Position numbers and translations under genes: made by a program
Shown: positions 6,371 to 8,271 of the stretch, in pieces
Layout of the letters: every line of letters begins with the position of its first letter
Position numbering within the stretch: the first letter of the stretch is position 1
The notes under the pieces: generated by a model
Told to the model about the DNA's origin: nothing
Database searches by the model: none
The model's input: only the letters and a program-made list of their open reading frames with translations
Source: an uncultured Saprospiraceae bacterium
GTDB taxonomy: Bacteria > Bacteroidota > Bacteroidia > Chitinophagales > Saprospiraceae
Direction: 5' to 3'
NCBI GenBank assembly: GCA_937959375.1
Contig: CALGLS010000224.1
Coordinates: forward strand, 1 to 8,271
DNA: 8,271 bases

Positions 6371-6489
6371 TTGCACGAAGGTGCAATTAATGCCATCCAC
6401 CAAATGATAAGGTGGCATGTTCTAAACCTATTTTAAAATTGCTTAAACAAATAGGTTTAGAACACACGACCCTTAATTATTCGGTCATG
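6371..6489 (-). repeat. Array of four hairpins in the accA-DUF6913 spacer
   Basis: Read on the minus strand, four inverted repeats follow in a row. A 7-bp stem at 6489-6465 has one wobble. A perfect 16-bp stem pairs 6464-6449 with 6433-6418 (arm TGTTCTAAACCTATTT, 15-base loop). CCACC/GGTGG pairs 6415-6411 with 6401-6397. A perfect 6-bp stem pairs TTGCAC (6386-6381) with GTGCAA (6376-6371) around a CTTC loop. None is followed by a T run on the minus strand, so none is a standard terminator of accA. No exact TAnnTTTG box lies in the spacer, so DUF6913-dapA may be read from accA through these structures, or from an unrecognised promoter. Confidence 0.7.
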
Positions 6490-6534
6490 GGAACTTGATT
6501 GGGTTGGTTCGTTTTTCGTCTTCTTGATGAAAGA

Positions 6535-7524
6535 TTACTTTTTTGCTTGCACTTCATTGGGTACAACTTGCTTTTTGGTAACAAACTTACCCATTGAGCT
6601 ATATTTCTTAATTCTATTTTTGATTCTTTTCTCTGGGCTAATTTCCATTTGTTCAGCGATTTCTTTTTTAAGATGTCGCTTGAGGATTTTTGCCATTTCT
6701 GCTGGATGTGTGTGCGCACCGCCTATTGGTTCTTTTACGATGTCATCGATCAAACCAAAACCGAGCATATCTTCAGAAGTCAGTTTGAGTGCATCAGCAG
6801 CTTGAGCTTTGTAATCCCAACTACGCCACAAAATGGATGAGCAAGATTCAGGAGAGATCACGGAATACCAAGTATTTTCTAACATGAAAACCTTATCACC
6901 TAGTCCGATACCGATTGCACCACCAGAGGCACCTTCACCTATTATATAACATACAATTGGAACGCGGAGTTGAGCCATCTCAATCAGGTTACGGGCAATT
7001 GCCTCTGCTTGACCACGCTCTTCCGCTTCGATACCTGGGTAGGCACCTGGCGTGTCAATGAGGCACACCACGGGAAGGTTAAATTTTTCAGCCATCTTCA
7101 TCAATCGAAGTGCCTTGCGATATCCTTCAGGATTAGCCATACCAAAGTTGCGGTACTGACGAGCTTTAGTGTTGCCACCTTTTTGATGACCAATGATGAT
7201 TACATTTTGACCATCAATAGAAGCCAGACCACCTACGATTGCCTTATCGTCAGCATAGTAGCGATCACCATGTAATTCAACAAACTTCTTGGACATTTGC
7301 TCTACGTAGAACAAGGTATGAGGACGTTCTGGGTGGCGAGAAAGTTGCACTCTTTGCCAGCCAGATAAGTTGCCGTATATTTCTTTACGAAGGTTTTTGA
7401 TCTTTGTCTCGAGTTCCTTTACCATGTCAGTTACATCAAGATCTCCAGCTTCTCCTACCTGCTTGATTTTTTCAAGTTGTAGGTACAAGCTTTCCAGTGG
7501 TTGTTCGAAGTCTAAGAAAACCAT
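6535..7524 (-). CDS. accA: Acetyl-CoA carboxylase carboxyltransferase subunit alpha AccA, 329 aa
   Basis: One half of the carboxyltransferase that moves CO2 from carboxybiotin to acetyl-CoA to give malonyl-CoA, the first step of fatty-acid synthesis. It acts in the cytoplasm as a tetramer with AccD, which is not in this window. Length is normal (E. coli: 319 residues). An N-terminal helical region (to about 50) precedes HPERP (64-68), GDR (86-88), GHQKG (112-116), NFGMANPEGYRKALR (126-140), IDTPGAYPG (156-164), ERGQ (169-172), the oxyanion-hole segment IGEGASGGA (195-203) and YSVISPE (220-226). The C-terminus is a Lys-rich tail. The start ATG at 7524 follows an A-rich minus-strand leader (CAAAAAAACAATACTT). 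The gene stands alone, apart from accB/accC. The nearest exact promoter box lies more than 300 bases upstream, which predicts a long structured leader. No terminator is evident after the stop. Confidence 0.97.
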   Translation of the reverse strand: MVFLDFEQPLESLYLQLEKIKQVGEAGDLDVTDMVKELETKIKNLRKEIYGNLSGWQRVQLSRHPERPHTLFYVEQMSKKFVELHGDRYYADDKAIVGGLASIDGQNVIIIGHQKGGNTKARQYRNFGMANPEGYRKALRLMKMAEKFNLPVVCLIDTPGAYPGIEAEERGQAEAIARNLIEMAQLRVPIVCYIIGEGASGGAIGIGLGDKVFMLENTWYSVISPESCSSILWRSWDYKAQAADALKLTSEDMLGFGLIDDIVKEPIGGAHTHPAEMAKILKRHLKKEIAEQMEISPEKRIKNRIKKYSSMGKFVTKKQVVPNEVQAKK

Positions 7525-7848
7525 AAGTATTGTTTTTTTGGATGTTCTTGGAGGAATTTGCTTTTAATTTTAAAAAAAAGGCCTCCAAAAAACATTGTGT
7601 TTTGAGTTCCTTACCAAAATCCGTGATCTCAAGTCAGCTAAAAAAAATAAAGTTTGGACAACATTTAACTGCTTTTCCTTTATTTTAATCTTGATCACGT
7701 CCTTTGTGAAAGAACGTTCTTTAAAAATGCTGGACCAGCGCTAGGCTGTTCAGATAATTCGTAATAAGCGACCGAAGTATCTGAGAATGAGCACAGTATT
7801 TAGTAAAGAAGGGGTTTATTAGGGAAACAACTTCACCTAATATCCGTA
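7525..7848 (-). promoter_or_regulatory. Predicted long, structured 5' leader of accA
   Basis: No gene is visible in these 324 bases, but several inverted repeats are. The strongest is 7750-7784: TCAGATA, an A/G mismatch, TTCG, an 11-base loop, CGAA and TATCTGA. A nested structure spans 7622-7699: CGTGATC (7622-7628) pairs with GATCACG (7693-7699), AAG with CTT, and inside these AAAATAAAG (7644-7652) pairs with CTTTATTTT (7678-7686). There are also a perfect palindrome AAAGAACGTTCTTT (7709-7722), GCTGGACCAGC (7729-7739) and TTGGAGG (7548-7554) against CCTCCAA (7582-7588). If accA is transcribed from the box at 7849, all of these are in its leader RNA. They could equally be a separate small RNA or protein-binding sites. 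I do not recognise a known riboswitch. Confidence 0.45.
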
Positions 7849-7856
7849 CAAAAGTA
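7849..7856 (-). promoter_or_regulatory. Candidate accA promoter -7 box (TACTTTTG on the minus strand)
   Basis: On the minus strand this reads TACTTTTG, an exact fit to TAnnTTTG and identical to the box before msrA. It is the only exact fit I find on this strand between accA and the tRNA. The nearest TTG upstream (7885-7883) is 26 bases away, longer than the usual 17-23, so the -33 part is doubtful. It lies 325 bases from the accA start. Confidence 0.4.
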
Positions 7857-7960
7857 GGTAATATCGGGTGTAAATTTGCCTCCAAAAGCCCACTAAGTTA
7901 GTAATATGCCATATAACAGCCTTGGAAGGCAGAACTTTTTTTATTTTTTCTCGTTTTTTA

Positions 7961-7991
7961 TTGCAAGTTTCATCAGAGTATCATACATTTG
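7961..7991 (+). promoter_or_regulatory. tRNA-Asp promoter (TTG, 20 bases, TACATTTG)
   Basis: TTG at 7961-7963 and an exact -7 box TACATTTG at 7984-7991 are separated by 20 bases, as the Bacteroidota sigma factor prefers. Transcription would start near 7998, giving a leader of about 65 bases before the mature tRNA. It points away from the accA promoter candidate, so the two units diverge. Confidence 0.75.
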
Positions 7992-8064
7992 CAGTCGCGA
8001 AATTATCAAACGAGATAAGGCAGCTAAGAAAAAGATATAAAGTATTAAAACTAAATAAAGACCT

Positions 8065-8138
8065 GGTCTGGTAGTTCAGCTGGTTAGAATACCTGCCTGT
8101 CACGCAGGGGGTCGCGGGTTCGAGTCCCGTCCAGACCG
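8065..8138 (+). tRNA. tRNA-Asp (anticodon GTC)
   Basis: All cloverleaf parts are present. The acceptor stem GGTCTGG (8065-8071) pairs with CCAGACC (8131-8137), with discriminator G at 8138. The D arm is GTTC/GAAT. The anticodon stem CCTGC/GCAGG encloses the loop CTGTCAC, with anticodon GTC at 8099-8101. The T arm GCGGG-TTCGAGT-CCCGT follows a five-base variable loop. GTC reads the Asp codons GAC and GAU. The 3' CCA is not encoded (CAA follows the discriminator), so it must be added after transcription. It is a single-gene unit with its own promoter and terminator. Confidence 0.98.
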
Positions 8139-8142
8139 CAAG

Positions 8143-8169
8143 GGCGCATCATTTTTGATGCGCCTTTTT
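8143..8169 (+). terminator. Intrinsic terminator of tRNA-Asp
   Basis: A perfect 9-bp stem, GGCGCATCA (8143-8151) against TGATGCGCC (8156-8164), with a TTTT loop, followed by five T (8165-8169). It begins 5 bases after the tRNA. Confidence 0.93.
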
Positions 8170-8271
8170 GCGTTTTATACCTCCCCTAAAATAAAGCCTA
8201 CTAAAACGCACACCTCTTATCTAAGCTACCAACCTAACGCTTAAACTTCCATTCCCCTCCCAACTAAAAAC

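Noticed and set aside
6295..6534. Lysine riboswitch upstream of the DUF6913-dapA pair
   Set aside because: The spacer folds into simple separate hairpins. I see no multi-helix junction or conserved core of the lysine riboswitch, and the element would lie a whole gene away from dapA.
7787..7822. Plus-strand mini-ORF of 11 codons in the accA-tRNA spacer
   Set aside because: Very short, with no translation signal, and it overlaps the predicted accA leader on the other strand.
7871..7878. Plus-strand TAAATTTG, an exact -7 box match
   Set aside because: There is no TTG at 17-23 bases upstream, and a better promoter with a proper -33 element lies closer to the tRNA at 7961-7991.
8221..8271. Short minus-strand open frame entering from the right edge and stopping at TAG (8223-8221), possibly the end of a neighbouring gene
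   Set aside because: Only 16 sense codons are visible and another frame is also open for part of the way, so coding cannot be told from chance without more sequence. Nothing else is seen in 8170-8271.

Overview
The window looks like chromosomal housekeeping DNA from a member of the Bacteroidota, probably an aerobic environmental lineage; I cannot fix the genus. Four things support this. The genes lack Shine-Dalgarno sequences and instead start after A/T-rich leaders. At least two sites match the Bacteroidota promoter -7 consensus TAnnTTTG exactly. A DUF6913-type protein, a family I know from Bacteroidota, overlaps dapA. Spacers carry degenerate palindromic repeats of a kind common in this phylum.

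Layout, left to right. Positions 1-437 are A/T-rich non-coding DNA with a cluster of TTCGC/GCGAA palindromes. They lead into a plus-strand, VLCAD-like acyl-CoA dehydrogenase (438-2246) that ends in a strong intrinsic terminator. After a 348-base spacer with a promoter comes msrA (2595-3272), a lipoprotein methionine sulfoxide reductase. A 131-base spacer, almost entirely filled by a long imperfect inverted repeat, separates it from a membrane-bound metal-dependent hydrolase of the YdjM/PF04307 type (3404-4630). A second repeat-rich spacer follows (4631-4859). On the minus strand, read right to left, are accA (7524-6535), a spacer holding four hairpins, a DUF6913-like protein (6294-5734) and dapA (5753-4860), which overlaps it by 20 bases. 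The region from 7525 to 8064 is non-coding. It holds a candidate minus-strand promoter and several strong secondary structures in the accA leader, and a plus-strand promoter for tRNA-Asp (8065-8138), which has its own terminator.

The functions are ordinary metabolism: fatty-acid oxidation (acyl-CoA dehydrogenase), fatty-acid synthesis (accA), the lysine/meso-diaminopimelate branch (dapA), protein oxidation repair in the cell envelope (msrA), and decoding of Asp codons. I see no phage, CRISPR, transposase, toxin-antitoxin, defence or biosynthetic cluster, and no clear candidate for a new multi-gene system. The unexplained signals are in the spacers: the structured accA leader, the hairpin array before DUF6913-dapA, the inverted-repeat element between msrA and the hydrolase, and the palindrome cluster before the acyl-CoA dehydrogenase.
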